A DNA stretch of 64,000 nt from Gagatemarchaeum sp035515635 (GCA_035515635.1 DATJBB010000040.1:33991-97990), one strand, 5' to 3'. Shown: positions 34,905-43,993, counted from the stretch's first letter. Translations and numbers: made by a program. The notes: generated by a model from the letters alone, not told the origin.

Positions 34905-35018
34905 TCTGGCCGGTTTCAAGTCGGACCACCACAGGTCGGGGGCCTCCCTATTAGAACACCATGAAGCCCACCGCCGCATATTCGGAACTCTCATAAGGTC
35001 GTTTTTTCAACGGAGCGT

Positions 35019-35981
35019 GTGAACCGGCGTCTTTTTGCCGCCGCACGAGTCGCCATCCTGGCCGCGTTCGCAATTTCCTTGGTCGCGTCGGCGGGCGGCG
35101 CGAAGCCCGCCCACGCGCAGCTCATCTCTCCAACCCCCACCGGGTCGCCGGTGAGCGTTGGGGTGCTCCTCGTGGACGTAAGCCAAGTAAACCTGGTCTC
35201 CGGGACGTACAACGCCGACTTTTACATCTGGTTCAATTCCACCGGCAGCCCCCAGAACGTCAATTTCGAGTTCATCAACGGACAGGCGTCGTCAGTCACC
35301 GTCGACGCGAACACGAGCACCTACCAAGAGTACAGGGTGAGGGGGACATTCGTGACCGACCTCGGCTTCGCCGAGTTCCCCTTCGACAACCACAGCCTGA
35401 CTATCGAGGTGGAGAGCAAGGACCTCCAGGCGTCCCAGCTCACGTTCGTCCCCGACACGAGGGGGAGCGGAGCAGACCCTAGCTTCAGCCTCAACGGCTG
35501 GGACCTTCTGGGCACCAGCATCTCGGCTGCCCCGCACGCCTACTCCGGGAGTCAGGCCTTCTCGAGGCTGACCTTCGCCTTCACGATAGGGAGGCCGGCC
35601 ACACAGGCGTTCTTCAAGGACGTCCTCCCGGTGGCGCTCGTCGCCCTGATAGCCATGCTGGCGTTCGCGCTACCTCCCGCGAGGTCTTTCGAGAGGGTCT
35701 TCATCGGGGTGACGACGCTCCTCGCGGCCGTCCAGTTCCACATCGCTCTTCTCGGCCAGATACCCGCCGTCGACTACCTGACCTACGCTGACGACATGAT
35801 GCTCACCGTCTACGCGCTGATCCTCTATGGCCTCGGGGTGACCATCCTCCTCGCGAGAAGGGTCGACAAACAGGAGGTGGACGCGGCGTGGAAGCTGAAC
35901 ACCAAGGGGGCGGTGCTCGTCCCCGTGGTCGCGGCGGTTGTCCTTGCGTTCCTCCTCCTGCTGGGGTATGCAGGTGTGTGA
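35019..35981 (+). CDS. Pentameric ligand-gated ion channel homologue 1
   Basis: The 320-residue protein has a signal peptide (1-33) and a beta-rich extracellular domain (about 40-195) with YNADFYIWF and FPFDNHSLTI (120-129, the FPFD motif). Four transmembrane helices follow at about 199-219, 227-248, 256-279 and 297-319. The YLTYADDMM at the start of TM3 matches the conserved YxTxxD region of bacterial channels such as GLIC/ELIC. No cysteines form a Cys-loop, as in prokaryotic members. GTG 35019 lies about 25 bp from a TATA-like TCATAAGG. Ligand and ion unknown. Confidence 0.72.
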   Translation: MNRRLFAAARVAILAAFAISLVASAGGAKPAHAQLISPTPTGSPVSVGVLLVDVSQVNLVSGTYNADFYIWFNSTGSPQNVNFEFINGQASSVTVDANTSTYQEYRVRGTFVTDLGFAEFPFDNHSLTIEVESKDLQASQLTFVPDTRGSGADPSFSLNGWDLLGTSISAAPHAYSGSQAFSRLTFAFTIGRPATQAFFKDVLPVALVALIAMLAFALPPARSFERVFIGVTTLLAAVQFHIALLGQIPAVDYLTYADDMMLTVYALILYGLGVTILLARRVDKQEVDAAWKLNTKGAVLVPVVAAVVLAFLLLLGYAGV

Positions 35982-35993
35982 TCCTTGCAACCG

Positions 35994-36001
35994 TTAAATA
36001 G
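35994..36001 (+). promoter_or_regulatory. TATA box of zinc-ribbon membrane protein
   Basis: GTTAAATA centred 28-29 bp before ATG 36027, consistent with a leaderless transcript separate from the upstream channel gene. Confidence 0.5.
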
Positions 36002-36026
36002 AATTTTGGGGGGTTTGACGGCGTAG

Positions 36027-36809
36027 ATGGCGATCGCGTCCGGGGAGCTACTCATCATAGTCGTCATCCTCGTCGGACTCGTCATCTCGGTCTTCGTCGT
36101 ATTCTGGGAGGGTCTGCGGCGACTGGTTGGGGCGGCGCCTCCGCCGAAGACGGGCGAGCCCCTACCCAACGCTGACTACACGAAGTACGTGTGGAACGCC
36201 GAAGACGTGGGCAAGCCCCCTGTCCGCAAGACGGTCATACTGACCTACGACGCGCCGCAGCGGGTCAACATGTCGTTCTTCCTCGACCTGACCAGGACGA
36301 AGGATGCGTACCTCGACCCTGTCAAGCCTATCAGGATCAACGGAGACATACTCCCGCTGAAGGACCTCCCGGCCGACCCCGAGAAGCTCAGGGCGGTCAA
36401 GAAGGAGGCGGTGGACGTAACCAAGTACGTCAGGACGGGGCCGCAGGGCATCCCCAACGACTTTGAGGTCAACTACATAGTGCGGGGGAGGTTCAAGAGC
36501 CTCAGGGGGTCAGAGGGGAAGATGACCCTTCTCCTGGCCGTGATGATGCCAAAGGCGGGGAGCGGGATAATAGGCCCGACCAAGTTCTGCATGAACTGCC
36601 AGTACTCGATGCCCATGTCGGGCAAGTTCTGCCCCAACTGCGGGGTGCCAGTCGAGGCGTTCAGCGGCGCCGAAACCAAGGAGTGCGTCAACTGCAAGGA
36701 GACGATAGCGGCCAACGCCACGTTCTGCTCGAACTGTGGGGCCGTCCAGCCCAACCCGCCTCCCAAGGCTCCGGCGGCCCCCGACGCGATGGCGGGCCAG
36801 ACCAGCTAG
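36027..36809 (+). CDS. Membrane-anchored double zinc-ribbon protein
   Basis: The 260-residue protein has one N-terminal membrane helix (about 7-29), then an unrecognised mixed domain (about 45-185). Two zinc ribbons follow: CMNC/CPNC (about 191-210) and CVNC/CSNC (about 221-240), each with paired CxxC. A Pro/Ala tail ends the protein. It is convergent with the injection-machine cluster, 17 bp from its last gene. The helix suggests a membrane-tethered scaffold; no catalytic motif is seen. Confidence 0.65.
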   Translation: MAIASGELLIIVVILVGLVISVFVVFWEGLRRLVGAAPPPKTGEPLPNADYTKYVWNAEDVGKPPVRKTVILTYDAPQRVNMSFFLDLTRTKDAYLDPVKPIRINGDILPLKDLPADPEKLRAVKKEAVDVTKYVRTGPQGIPNDFEVNYIVRGRFKSLRGSEGKMTLLLAVMMPKAGSGIIGPTKFCMNCQYSMPMSGKFCPNCGVPVEAFSGAETKECVNCKETIAANATFCSNCGAVQPNPPPKAPAAPDAMAGQTS

Positions 36810-36826
36810 GGCGGACCCGGCCTGCG

Positions 36827-37645
36827 CTACTGGACTGCCCCACCGTTCCCTATCGCGCCGGCGACGGGCCCAGGAGGGGCTGGAGGAGGAGGCGCGACGC
36901 CTCCGGCGCCCATGATGTTGCTTATCATGGCAGTCCCCTTCCAGATGGTGAAGACCTGGTTGAAGGCCTGGGCGATGGAATCGAAGAGCTCGTCGTCGTG
37001 GGGGCCGGGGGGAGCGACCTGGCTCGACATCAAGGTCTTGAGCATCGACGCGTCCATTAGGGCATCCCCAGGCGACATCCCCGACGCGATGGGGATGGGG
37101 ACGCTGGGTGAGGGGGGCATCGTCGTGGAGGCGACCGCACCGGCCGGGAACGGAATCGAAAGGTTGGTGTACCCGAGTTCCCACGCCGTCCATGCCTGCC
37201 CTATGGCGAACGCCACCGCGCTCCCATAGAGCGTGTAGTTCGCGCTCTTCTGGTTGAACTGGGAGAGTATCATGGGGGTGGCCATCATCCCCCCGCCTAT
37301 CATCCCGGCCGGGGGCAGGATGCCGATCGGGCCGTTGATTATCACTCCGACGAACTTGACCGTGCTGTGCCAGTTGGCCCAGGCCGCGCAGATCGCCTTG
37401 GCGATGTCGTCGATGAACTCGTTGAACCCGTCGCTTATCGCGTTGGCCGCATCGACCGCTATCTTCTTCGTGCTGGGAGGGATGAAGAGGTTGGTGGGCT
37501 TGGGGAGGCCGGGACCGAACTCGGGCGTCTTGCCGTTGACTTCGTCCTCGAGGCCTGCGTCCCAGTCGGGAGGGAGCTTGACCGCCTTGGAGATGTACTG
37601 GGTCTTCGCGAGCTGGGCGAGGAGAGAGGCTTGGGGGGCCGGCAT
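36827..37645 (-). CDS. Unknown protein at end of contractile-tail operon; effector or tip candidate
   Basis: The 272-residue protein is rich in Ala, Gly, Pro and Met. A central hydrophobic Gly-rich part (ICAAWANWHS, then VGVIINGPIGILPPAGMIGGGMM) spans about residues 85-125. The C-terminus is a Pro/Gly tail (about 240-272). It begins two bases after the PAAR stop and is the last gene of the operon. Genes in this place often encode tip-associated proteins or cargo that loads under the spike. I recognise no family and cannot choose between structural and effector roles. Confidence 0.6.
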   Translation of the reverse strand: MPAPQASLLAQLAKTQYISKAVKLPPDWDAGLEDEVNGKTPEFGPGLPKPTNLFIPPSTKKIAVDAANAISDGFNEFIDDIAKAICAAWANWHSTVKFVGVIINGPIGILPPAGMIGGGMMATPMILSQFNQKSANYTLYGSAVAFAIGQAWTAWELGYTNLSIPFPAGAVASTTMPPSPSVPIPIASGMSPGDALMDASMLKTLMSSQVAPPGPHDDELFDSIAQAFNQVFTIWKGTAMISNIMGAGGVAPPPPAPPGPVAGAIGNGGAVQ

Positions 37646-37647
37646 CG

Positions 37648-37965
37648 CTAGCCTCCTATGTTCACGGTCGGGCTCCCGTTCTGGATGGACCCCTCACCTC
37701 CGCAATGCTTTGTGGGGTCTCCGCTGCGCGCGGCGGGCTTGCCGTTGATGTTGACCGTGCCTGAGCCCTTGGAGACGGTGAAGTTGTTGGGGCCGCAGCA
37801 GGGGGCGTGAAGGCCCTTGTCGTCCTGCCTCGCGGAGGGGAGGCTGTTGATCAGGACGGTGGGCGACCCAGCGGCGACTATCCCGACGACCGGGTGGGGG
37901 CATATCGGGCAGCCGTGGCTGCAGTTCCCCTGGACCGGGTCGGTCTGTCGAGCGGCGGCTGGCAT
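37648..37965 (-). CDS. PAAR-domain spike tip protein
   Basis: The 105-residue PAAR protein has repeated short beta motifs (VVGIVAAGSPTVLINSLPSAR, GTVNINGKPAARSGD) and conserved Cys/His residues (NCSHGCPICPH, CCGP, KHCGG) that can bind the tip metal. PAAR proteins sharpen the needle of contractile injection machines and can carry effectors. This one has no extension domain. It follows the gpV-like spike gene by eight bases. Confidence 0.92.
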   Translation of the reverse strand: MPAAARQTDPVQGNCSHGCPICPHPVVGIVAAGSPTVLINSLPSARQDDKGLHAPCCGPNNFTVSKGSGTVNINGKPAARSGDPTKHCGGEGSIQNGSPTVNIGG

Positions 37966-37973
37966 CGGTCACA

Positions 37974-38624
37974 CTACGGGTTGAGGTCGATGGTCGAGCC
38001 CTTGATGGTGGTCTTGCCGCTGGCGGTGATGCTGGTGTCCGAGTCGCTCTCTATCTTCACGGTCTTGGCCTTGATCGAGAGGTCGTCCTCCGTGCTGATG
38101 GTTATTGGCTTCTTGGACGTGACGCTGACGCCCTCCTCCTTGCTCACCTTGACGTCGGTGTCGCCGACGTGGATGGTTATCTCCTCGTCCTGGATGGTGA
38201 GGGTGACCGTCTTGTCAGGGAGCTCAACGTATATCCTCCGGAGGTCGGGGTTCGATTCGTAGGGCGGGATGTAGACCATCTCCTCCGCCTGGCTCGCCGG
38301 CGGCCTGTCCTCGTCGTTGTAGAGCCGCCCCGTGATGACCGGGGCGTTTATGTCCCCGTTGACGAAGGAGACCAGGACGAGGTCGCCGACCTGGGGTATG
38401 CTGGCGAAGCCGATGTGAGACGTGGCGACCGGGACCTGCCTGAGCTCGACGTCCTTGTCCCTCAGCTTGACACTGCACTCGTAGTTGTCGTTGTCGCCCT
38501 CGTCGGCGTGGGGGAAGACGGAGGTCACGACACCGAGCTCTGCGACGTGGATCTTCGCCACCTCCGACTCGGCGACCTTCTTCATGCCCTCGACTAGCCC
38601 TGTCATCTCGAACCCAATCCTCAC
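37974..38624 (-). CDS. Baseplate spike protein (gpV / Mu gp45 / VgrG OB type)
   Basis: About 216 residues: a helical N-terminus (KKVAESEVAKIHV), an OB domain (HIGFASIPQVGDLVLVSFVNGDINAPVITGRLYN in part), then a run of beta-strands rich in T, S, D and K ending SGKTTIKGSTIDLNP. This is the triple-helix spike layout. It forms the central puncturing trimer under PAAR. GTG 38624 overlaps the upstream stop (GTGA); ATG 38606 is the alternative. The longer open frame upstream is R/G-rich shadow. Confidence 0.88.
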   Translation of the reverse strand: MRIGFEMTGLVEGMKKVAESEVAKIHVAELGVVTSVFPHADEGDNDNYECSVKLRDKDVELRQVPVATSHIGFASIPQVGDLVLVSFVNGDINAPVITGRLYNDEDRPPASQAEEMVYIPPYESNPDLRRIYVELPDKTVTLTIQDEEITIHVGDTDVKVSKEEGVSVTSKKPITISTEDDLSIKAKTVKIESDSDTSITASGKTTIKGSTIDLNP

Positions 38625-39340
38625 TTGGGCGGGAGCTGCTTGACGTCCACCCGCTCGATCCTCGCGGCCGGGACCTTGACCTGCAGGTTGGCCTCGACGG
38701 AGTAGACGAGGCGCCTGACCCGGACGCCCTTCGGCAGGTCCGAGTCCAGGAGGTCCTTGCCCTCGACCGGCCTGACCTGCATGCCGGTCCCGGAGAGCTC
38801 CTCCTGTGAGAGGGCGACGGCCTTTATCACGTCGATTGCGATGTCGTCCCGCTGCTTCTCGTTGCCCGCCCACACGTCTACGTTGCACACGGCCCCCAGG
38901 TGGACCTCGCGCGTCCTTCCTGAGCCCGAGGCCGAGTTGTACCTGACCGAGACGTTCTGCCTCCCCTTTGGAGGGGCCGACCGGAATACTATCGTCCCCT
39001 TGGAGTAGTCCATACGGTAGTCAATGTTCTCGAGCTGGACCTGCCCGGGGGGCGCCTCGACCCTGATGAGCGGCCTCTGCGGCTTGCCGGCAAGTGAGAA
39101 GGCGGTCCTTTCGCCGTTGCCGCTGAAGGCCTCGCTCTTCTCCTCCTTGACCTCGGCCCCCGCGCCCCCGAGGCCAGCATCGTCGAACGTGAAGCTCGGT
39201 ATGTGAACGAAGATGGACGGGAGGGTCCCGGCCTCGTCCGGGGGGGACTTGGCGTAGATGTTGCCCTTCCTGACGCTCTCCACGTTCTCTTGGATTGCCT
39301 TTACCAAAGCGCCAGAGATCTCACCCAGCAACACTCTCAC
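38621..39340 (-). CDS. Tail-terminator-like or baseplate accessory protein
   Basis: The 239-residue protein starts with a helix (LVKAIQENVESVR), then PSIFVHIPSF. A beta-rich insert with IRVEAPPGQVQLENIDY comes next, and the protein ends in VRVRRLVYSVEANLQVKV. The helix followed by P-x-V/I strands and a late strand resembles phage tail-completion or DUF4255 (Afp16-like) proteins, but similarity is only by pattern. It sits between the gpI-side genes and the spike, with ATG overlapping the previous gene. Confidence 0.5.
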   Translation of the reverse strand: MRVLLGEISGALVKAIQENVESVRKGNIYAKSPPDEAGTLPSIFVHIPSFTFDDAGLGGAGAEVKEEKSEAFSGNGERTAFSLAGKPQRPLIRVEAPPGQVQLENIDYRMDYSKGTIVFRSAPPKGRQNVSVRYNSASGSGRTREVHLGAVCNVDVWAGNEKQRDDIAIDVIKAVALSQEELSGTGMQVRPVEGKDLLDSDLPKGVRVRRLVYSVEANLQVKVPAARIERVDVKQLPPK

Positions 39341-39990
39341 CGAAGCGGCTTGATCCTCGTCCTCAGCTGGAGGACGTCGGCGACCCTCACCGTCGCCTTG
39401 GGGTTCGAGTTCCTGAAGGTCACGCTGAGCACCTCCTTCTCGGGGCGCGGGTTGGCGAGCCTGTACCTATACCAGACCCACTGGTTGGGGGAGAGGAGGA
39501 ACTCCACGAATGGGTTCTCCGCCCCCTTTGGCGAGAGCTTCTTCCTTTCGTGGATGACAAGGTCCTTCGCCGTCTCCTGAGTCCCGTCGACGTAGCGTAT
39601 CACGATGTCCAGGGCCTTTTGGTTCCCGTTCTCGGCTCCGGCCCAGTAGTCGAGCTGGTCGAAGAGGTTGGCAACGGTGAACCGGCAGATGTCGACCACC
39701 GCGTCCCTCACCGAAGGGACCCACTGCCGGGTGATGAAGCCCAGGAGGTCGGTGGAGTAGGTGCCCGTCTCCCCTGGGACCTTCTCGTCGAGCCGGTAGG
39801 ACCTGCCCTCGGGGCTGTCGAGCCCGGTCATGGTGTTGATCTCGGACATGTTGTCGACGTACCTCCTAAGCTCCGCGTTCTCCGTCTCCAGGCGGACGAG
39901 GTCGTCGAGGATCCCCTGCTGTATGTAGTTCCAGTCATCGGCGGTGATGGTGTCCCCAGGCTGGGCAGTCCTCGGCTTGAAGTTGGTCAG
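39337..39990 (-). CDS. Tail/baseplate-associated protein with WN-type N-terminus and coiled coil
   Basis: About 217 residues. The first 50 read TNFKPRTAQPGDTITADDW N..., a motif (pGD.I.A.DWN) common in phage tail proteins. A short coiled coil follows (ILDDLVRLETENAELRRYV), and then a beta domain (about 90-217). ATG 39849 would remove all of the conserved start. The frame begins after a TAA at about 40038 and offers only CTG 39990, which is five bases after the gpI stop and has GGAG upstream. The function is structural by context. Confidence 0.6.
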   Translation of the reverse strand: MTNFKPRTAQPGDTITADDWNYIQQGILDDLVRLETENAELRRYVDNMSEINTMTGLDSPEGRSYRLDEKVPGETGTYSTDLLGFITRQWVPSVRDAVVDICRFTVANLFDQLDYWAGAENGNQKALDIVIRYVDGTQETAKDLVIHERKKLSPKGAENPFVEFLLSPNQWVWYRYRLANPRPEKEVLSVTFRNSNPKATVRVADVLQLRTRIKPLR

Positions 39991-39994
39991 GTCG

Positions 39995-40915
39995 CTACTC
40001 CACCACCAGTCGAGCCATGACCCCGGCGCCTTTTATAACGTTGAGAAAGTCTGCCGCCTCTTCCTCGGAGACCCCGCTCTCCTCCAGGGCATTCGCGGGG
40101 ACCTTGAGGGAGAAGGTGGAGGGCTGCCTTCCCGACCAGGTGAAGCGCACCACGGCGTCCGGGACGGGGACTGAGAAGATGGAGGCGTCGAAGGCGCTCC
40201 TCCCCAGGCGGACGATCTTGGCCGTGATGGCCTCCTCGTAGACCCAGCGGGAGCCGCCCGGCGTGAGCTTCGGGAAGGAGGGTGAAGCGGTCACCATCTG
40301 CGAGACGTCTTCCCCGTCGAGGGTGGCCGAGCCGTCCCTCATCACCAGCCTCTGACCCGCCCTGAGGCGCCCTCGGAATCCGACGCGCTGGCCAGTGTCC
40401 AGGTTCACGAGCGCGGGGTCGAGGACGACGTCCCCCTCACCCTGGAGCACCATCTCTATCACGGGCGAGGCATCCTCTACGCTCATGCTCCCTAGGGTCC
40501 AGGTGTCTCCGCCCGCCATCCTCATCTCGACCGAGAGTGCCCTCTCCGGGTTCTCTGAGATCTCCAGGCGGCGGGGGTCGGCAGAGAGGTAGTCTGCCAT
40601 GAGCGCCCTTATCGAGGCGCCTGTCCCTCCACCCTTGAACTGGCGGAGGGCGCTCTTGATCCTCGCGCGGTAGTCGTCGTCAGCCTCGCCCCTGTCCCTC
40701 CTGAGCTCGAAGATGGCGGCGAGCCTGTCCAGGTCGCGCCCGTTTGCGGTGTCGACCCAGTGGGTCCTCATGACCCGGAAGACGCTCTTCTGCTCCTCGG
40801 CTAGGGCCCTCCCCACCGAGTCGAGCACCTTGAAGATGACCGAGTCCGGGTCCCACGTCCTGTAGAACTCCGGGAGCCGCTCTGCGATCCGCTTGGTCCT
40901 CTCCAGCTCAGACAT
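39995..40915 (-). CDS. Baseplate protein I-like (P2 gpI / Mu gp48 position)
   Basis: The 306-residue protein has an N-terminal region typical of tail protein I. It begins with RIAERLPEFYRTWD and continues with NGRDLDRLAAIFELRRDRGE, then DDDYRARIKSALRQFKGGGT and ASIRALMADYL. The C-terminal half is beta-rich and divergent. In baseplates this protein pairs with J to form the wedge. ATG 40915 overlaps the J stop by eight bases. Confidence 0.82.
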   Translation of the reverse strand: MSELERTKRIAERLPEFYRTWDPDSVIFKVLDSVGRALAEEQKSVFRVMRTHWVDTANGRDLDRLAAIFELRRDRGEADDDYRARIKSALRQFKGGGTGASIRALMADYLSADPRRLEISENPERALSVEMRMAGGDTWTLGSMSVEDASPVIEMVLQGEGDVVLDPALVNLDTGQRVGFRGRLRAGQRLVMRDGSATLDGEDVSQMVTASPSFPKLTPGGSRWVYEEAITAKIVRLGRSAFDASIFSVPVPDAVVRFTWSGRQPSTFSLKVPANALEESGVSEEEAADFLNVIKGAGVMARLVVE

Positions 40916-42524
40916 CTTGGGTCTGCACGCTCACTGTCCTGACCCTGGGCTTCTCGTCAGCCCTCAGCGCTATGTTCTCCCTCGATGTGGTCCCGCTCTG
41001 CTGCCCGTCCCTGTACGAGTCTACCGTGACCCCCCTGACGTCCTTGACCCCCTTGGCCGCGAGGGCGACCGTAAGCAGCCTCCCGAAGATGACCGTCTCC
41101 CCGGTGGTGACCGACTCGATGTAGTCCTCGATTCCCTGCCTCACGGTCTGCTCGACGTCGGAGAGCTGGGTCCCGTCCTGGAGCTCGAGGGTGACCTTGA
41201 CGTCCAGGAGGACGAGGCCCGGCCTGAGTATCTGCACGTAGACGCCGGCGGCCCTCGTGTCGTCGACGGCCTGCCGTATCTTGGCCATGTCTCCTCCGTC
41301 CACTATGACCCTGACCAGCCCTGGGACCGGGAGGTGGGTCTTGTTCCCACCGACGTCCACCGAGTAGAGGATGGGCATCTCGTCTATCCTTACCGGCCTG
41401 ACCACGCCATCTATCTCCTCGATCCGCTGCTTGAGCGAGTTGTAGGTGGCTCGCCCCAAGGCCCGCAGCCCCTTCTTCGCCCTGTCCCTGAGGACATCGT
41501 CAGTCTCGGGCTCTGCCCCGCCTTCTATCGCCGACCTGTTGGTGACGAACTCCACCGTCTCGACGGGCTGGGGCATCAGGGTGATGCTCCCCGCGACGAC
41601 GTTCCCCGCGGGACCGGCCTCGACAGCCCTGACCGGGACGTCGACCTCCCACACGCCGAGCGGGTTCTTCTGCAGGAACGCCTCGTCGGTGGTCTCGAAG
41701 AGCTTCACGTCCTGCTTTCGCCTGGAGAAGGTCGATACCCTGGTGCCCCTCGGTATCGCGACCTGCTGGTAGGCCCTGTACGCCACCCTGAACTCCGAGA
41801 GGTTGTCCGGCCTGCTCCCCTGGAGCCAGGCGATGGAGTCGCCTTCGAGGGCATAGTCGACTCCTTTCGTGAAGGTCGTGGGCTGGTGGTTGACCATCCC
41901 CCTCACCTTGGTGATGTCGACGACGGGAGCCTTTTTGAGGGCGTACCGGGCCCCTCCGTCGAAGAGCAGGACGTCCTCCTGCGGAGGGAGCTCCGGAGGG
42001 GGCTTGCGCCTGCCGAAGGTGACGAGGCCCGAGGCGTTCTGGGCCGGCCTCCTCTGGACGCCTAGTATCGCGACCACCAAATCGAGGGAGTTGCCCGTCG
42101 CCGTGTCTATGAAGCCCGCCTTGTAGACGTAGTCGTTCTGGGCGTAGAGGTACTCTATCTCGCGACCTATCGCCTCCACGATCGTCCTGACCACGCTTCC
42201 CGGGTTGACGTCGGTGATGGGCGAAGGCTTGCCGAAGAGGTAGGAGACCTCGAAGGTCGACATCACGTCGGGCTTCTTCCCTCCCTGGCTCCACTCGAAC
42301 TTGCCCTCCTCGAACCGGTAGTCCGCGTCCTTGGCGAATGTGGTCCTGACCCCGTGGACTACTCCCTCGACCTTGACGATGTCTCGGACGCCCTCCTGGC
42401 CGGAGCTGAGGGTGTACTTCAGCTTGGTCGGGTCGAAGACGAGGTTCTCTCTGACCACGGCCTTTGTGAGCTGCTCGAGCATCGAGGTCGTTATCTCGGC
42501 GAAAGACTTGGACTCGTAGGACAT
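40908..42524 (-). CDS. Baseplate J-like wedge protein
   Basis: The 538-residue protein is a baseplate J family member. A central AYQQVAIPRGTRVSTF and DVPVRAVEAGPAGNVVAGSIT region precedes GGAEPETDDVLRDRAKKGLRALGRATYNSLKQRI, the family hallmark. The C-terminal part is an alpha/beta ring ending in a GETVIFGRLL segment. J forms the outer wedge that changes shape to fire the sheath. An N-terminal extension of about 250 residues is longer than in P2 J. Confidence 0.92.
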   Translation of the reverse strand: MSYESKSFAEITTSMLEQLTKAVVRENLVFDPTKLKYTLSSGQEGVRDIVKVEGVVHGVRTTFAKDADYRFEEGKFEWSQGGKKPDVMSTFEVSYLFGKPSPITDVNPGSVVRTIVEAIGREIEYLYAQNDYVYKAGFIDTATGNSLDLVVAILGVQRRPAQNASGLVTFGRRKPPPELPPQEDVLLFDGGARYALKKAPVVDITKVRGMVNHQPTTFTKGVDYALEGDSIAWLQGSRPDNLSEFRVAYRAYQQVAIPRGTRVSTFSRRKQDVKLFETTDEAFLQKNPLGVWEVDVPVRAVEAGPAGNVVAGSITLMPQPVETVEFVTNRSAIEGGAEPETDDVLRDRAKKGLRALGRATYNSLKQRIEEIDGVVRPVRIDEMPILYSVDVGGNKTHLPVPGLVRVIVDGGDMAKIRQAVDDTRAAGVYVQILRPGLVLLDVKVTLELQDGTQLSDVEQTVRQGIEDYIESVTTGETVIFGRLLTVALAAKGVKDVRGVTVDSYRDGQQSGTTSRENIALRADEKPRVRTVSVQTQDV

Positions 42525-42525
42525 G

Positions 42526-42951
42526 CTAGGCGTTCTCCAGGTAGAATGGGAAGACGACGTTGAGTGGGACCTCGGTCTCGGTCGCGATCAGGCTGACGTC
42601 GACGTCGACCGCATCCTGACGGTCCTGCCTCGCCGTGACCTTGACGCTGACGACCCTCTTCACCCTCGGCTCCCTCTCGAGGGCCTCGGCGACCACGGCC
42701 TTGACCTTCTCCCTCGTGGCCTCGTTGTTGGGCTCGCCGATGAGGTCGTAGAGCTTGGAGCCGTAGGTGGAGTGGCCGATGTCGACGAGCTCCCCGGGCC
42801 GGGTCCTCAACCTGTGGATTATCGCCTGGCCGAGGTTGAACTCGTCGTCGACCAGCTCGAGGTCGCCCGACGAGGAGACCTTGAGGTCGGCTCCGACCTC
42901 AGCGTACACGAGGCGGAGGTCCTTTCCGAGGACCGGCTTTTCTTCGCTCAT
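42526..42951 (-). CDS. gp25/GPW-like baseplate wedge protein
   Basis: The 141-residue protein is of the lysozyme-like gp25 family without catalytic function. It shows NLGQAIIHRLRTRPGELVDIGHSTYGSKL, containing the EPR-type region, and a final VPLNVVFPFYLE strand. It joins the first sheath ring to the wedge. It is first gene of a distinct operon with its own TATA-like box. Confidence 0.92.
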   Translation of the reverse strand: MSEEKPVLGKDLRLVYAEVGADLKVSSSGDLELVDDEFNLGQAIIHRLRTRPGELVDIGHSTYGSKLYDLIGEPNNEATREKVKAVVAEALEREPRVKRVVSVKVTARQDRQDAVDVDVSLIATETEVPLNVVFPFYLENA

Positions 42952-42990
42952 CTGGTCGAAACCCGACGGGTGCCCTTTCCGCGCACGCCG

Positions 42991-42997
42991 ATTTAAG
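42991..42997 (-). promoter_or_regulatory. TATA box, baseplate operon (P3)
   Basis: CTTAAAT on the minus strand in the 76-bp gap after the D gene, giving a predicted leader of about 17 nt before the gp25 ATG. Confidence 0.45.
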
Positions 42998-43027
42998 GAA
43001 AGCCGGAGGGGGCGGAGGTGCGCCTTC

Positions 43028-43993
43028 TCACTCTGAGGTGCCGAGGAGCCGGAACGAGGTGGTGAACCCCTTGGACTTGCTCAGAAAGTGCTCGACGCGG
43101 ACGACCTGGTACTCCCCGTCTATCGTCGAGTCGGGCGTCCCGGATATCCCGACCGTGTCGTTGAGCTTCACGGTGGCGTCCCCGACGACGTCGAGGAGTA
43201 CGACTATCGACTTTGCGAGGCGGCCAGAGATCGACTCGGCGGCCGTCCCGGCCGAGTCTGTGTCCCGGACGGAGACGTCCTGGACGATGAGCTTGCTGTC
43301 GCTTCCGCTCTCCCCCTGGACGGGGGACTTCGTCAGCCAGTGGACCGAGTCGTCCCCCTGGGAGCTGGAAGGGCTCTCCCCGAAGACCTTTGCGCCCTTG
43401 TATACGGGCTCCTGGTCGAGCCTCGAGACGCTGATTATGTCCTTGCCGTACTCGAATGTCGTCGCGGATGAGCTCTCGTAGGCCTTGAAACATAGCTCGT
43501 CGTCGCTGTTGGCGAAGACGTCGAACCCGTTCCTCTTCGCGAGGTCGAGGGTGTGGTCCTGCAGGGTCCTGCTGCTGTCGATGGTGTAGAATGGGAGGGT
43601 GAGCCCGTCCTCCACTTCGCCGGTCGAGACATCGGCCGTCCCCGCCATGTCAGTGACTATCGCCCCGCATGTCTGCGACTCGTAGAAGGTGTTCGCTCTG
43701 TTCCTCATCATCTTCGAGAGGGAGTTGAGCCCGAAGACTCTGAGGGTGTGGAGTCTCGCGTCCACGGTGTCCACGACTCCGGTGAAGACGGTCTCCTGGT
43801 CGTCGTATCCCAACGAGGCGGTGACAGTGTCGCCGCGAGCGACGCTGAGGCCTCCACCCGACCTGAGGACGGCCTCGAAGCAGCCAGCGGGGCCGTTCAT
43901 CGCCATGTCCACCCTGACGGAGAGGAGGTCGGTGCTGGACTCGGGGTCGAGGCTCGCGGAGCCCATCGAGAGGCTGTAGGTGGGTTTGAGCGT
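43028..43993 (-). CDS. Baseplate hub protein, phage late-control D / gp27 type
   Basis: About 321 residues. The LKPTYSLSMGSASLD start and the two beta-barrel regions (FTGVVDTVDA, GAKVFGE) with KRNGFDVFANSDDELCF between them match the D/gp27 hub that threads onto the spike. ATG 43966 drops the LKPTYSLS segment. The frame has no ATG, GTG or TTG before its limiting stop. An ACG at 43993, nine bases after AGGAGG, is the best candidate. It lies 44 bp after the phospholipase gene, probably cotranscribed. Confidence 0.85.
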   Translation of the reverse strand, partial: TLKPTYSLSMGSASLDPESSTDLLSVRVDMAMNGPAGCFEAVLRSGGGLSVARGDTVTASLGYDDQETVFTGVVDTVDARLHTLRVFGLNSLSKMMRNRANTFYESQTCGAIVTDMAGTADVSTGEVEDGLTLPFYTIDSSRTLQDHTLDLAKRNGFDVFANSDDELCFKAYESSSATTFEYGKDIISVSRLDQEPVYKGAKVFGESPSSSQGDDSVHWLTKSPVQGESGSDSKLIVQDVSVRDTDSAGTAAESISGRLAKSIVVLLDVVGDATVKLNDTVGISGTPDSTIDGEYQVVRVEHFLSKSKGFTTSFRLLGTSE

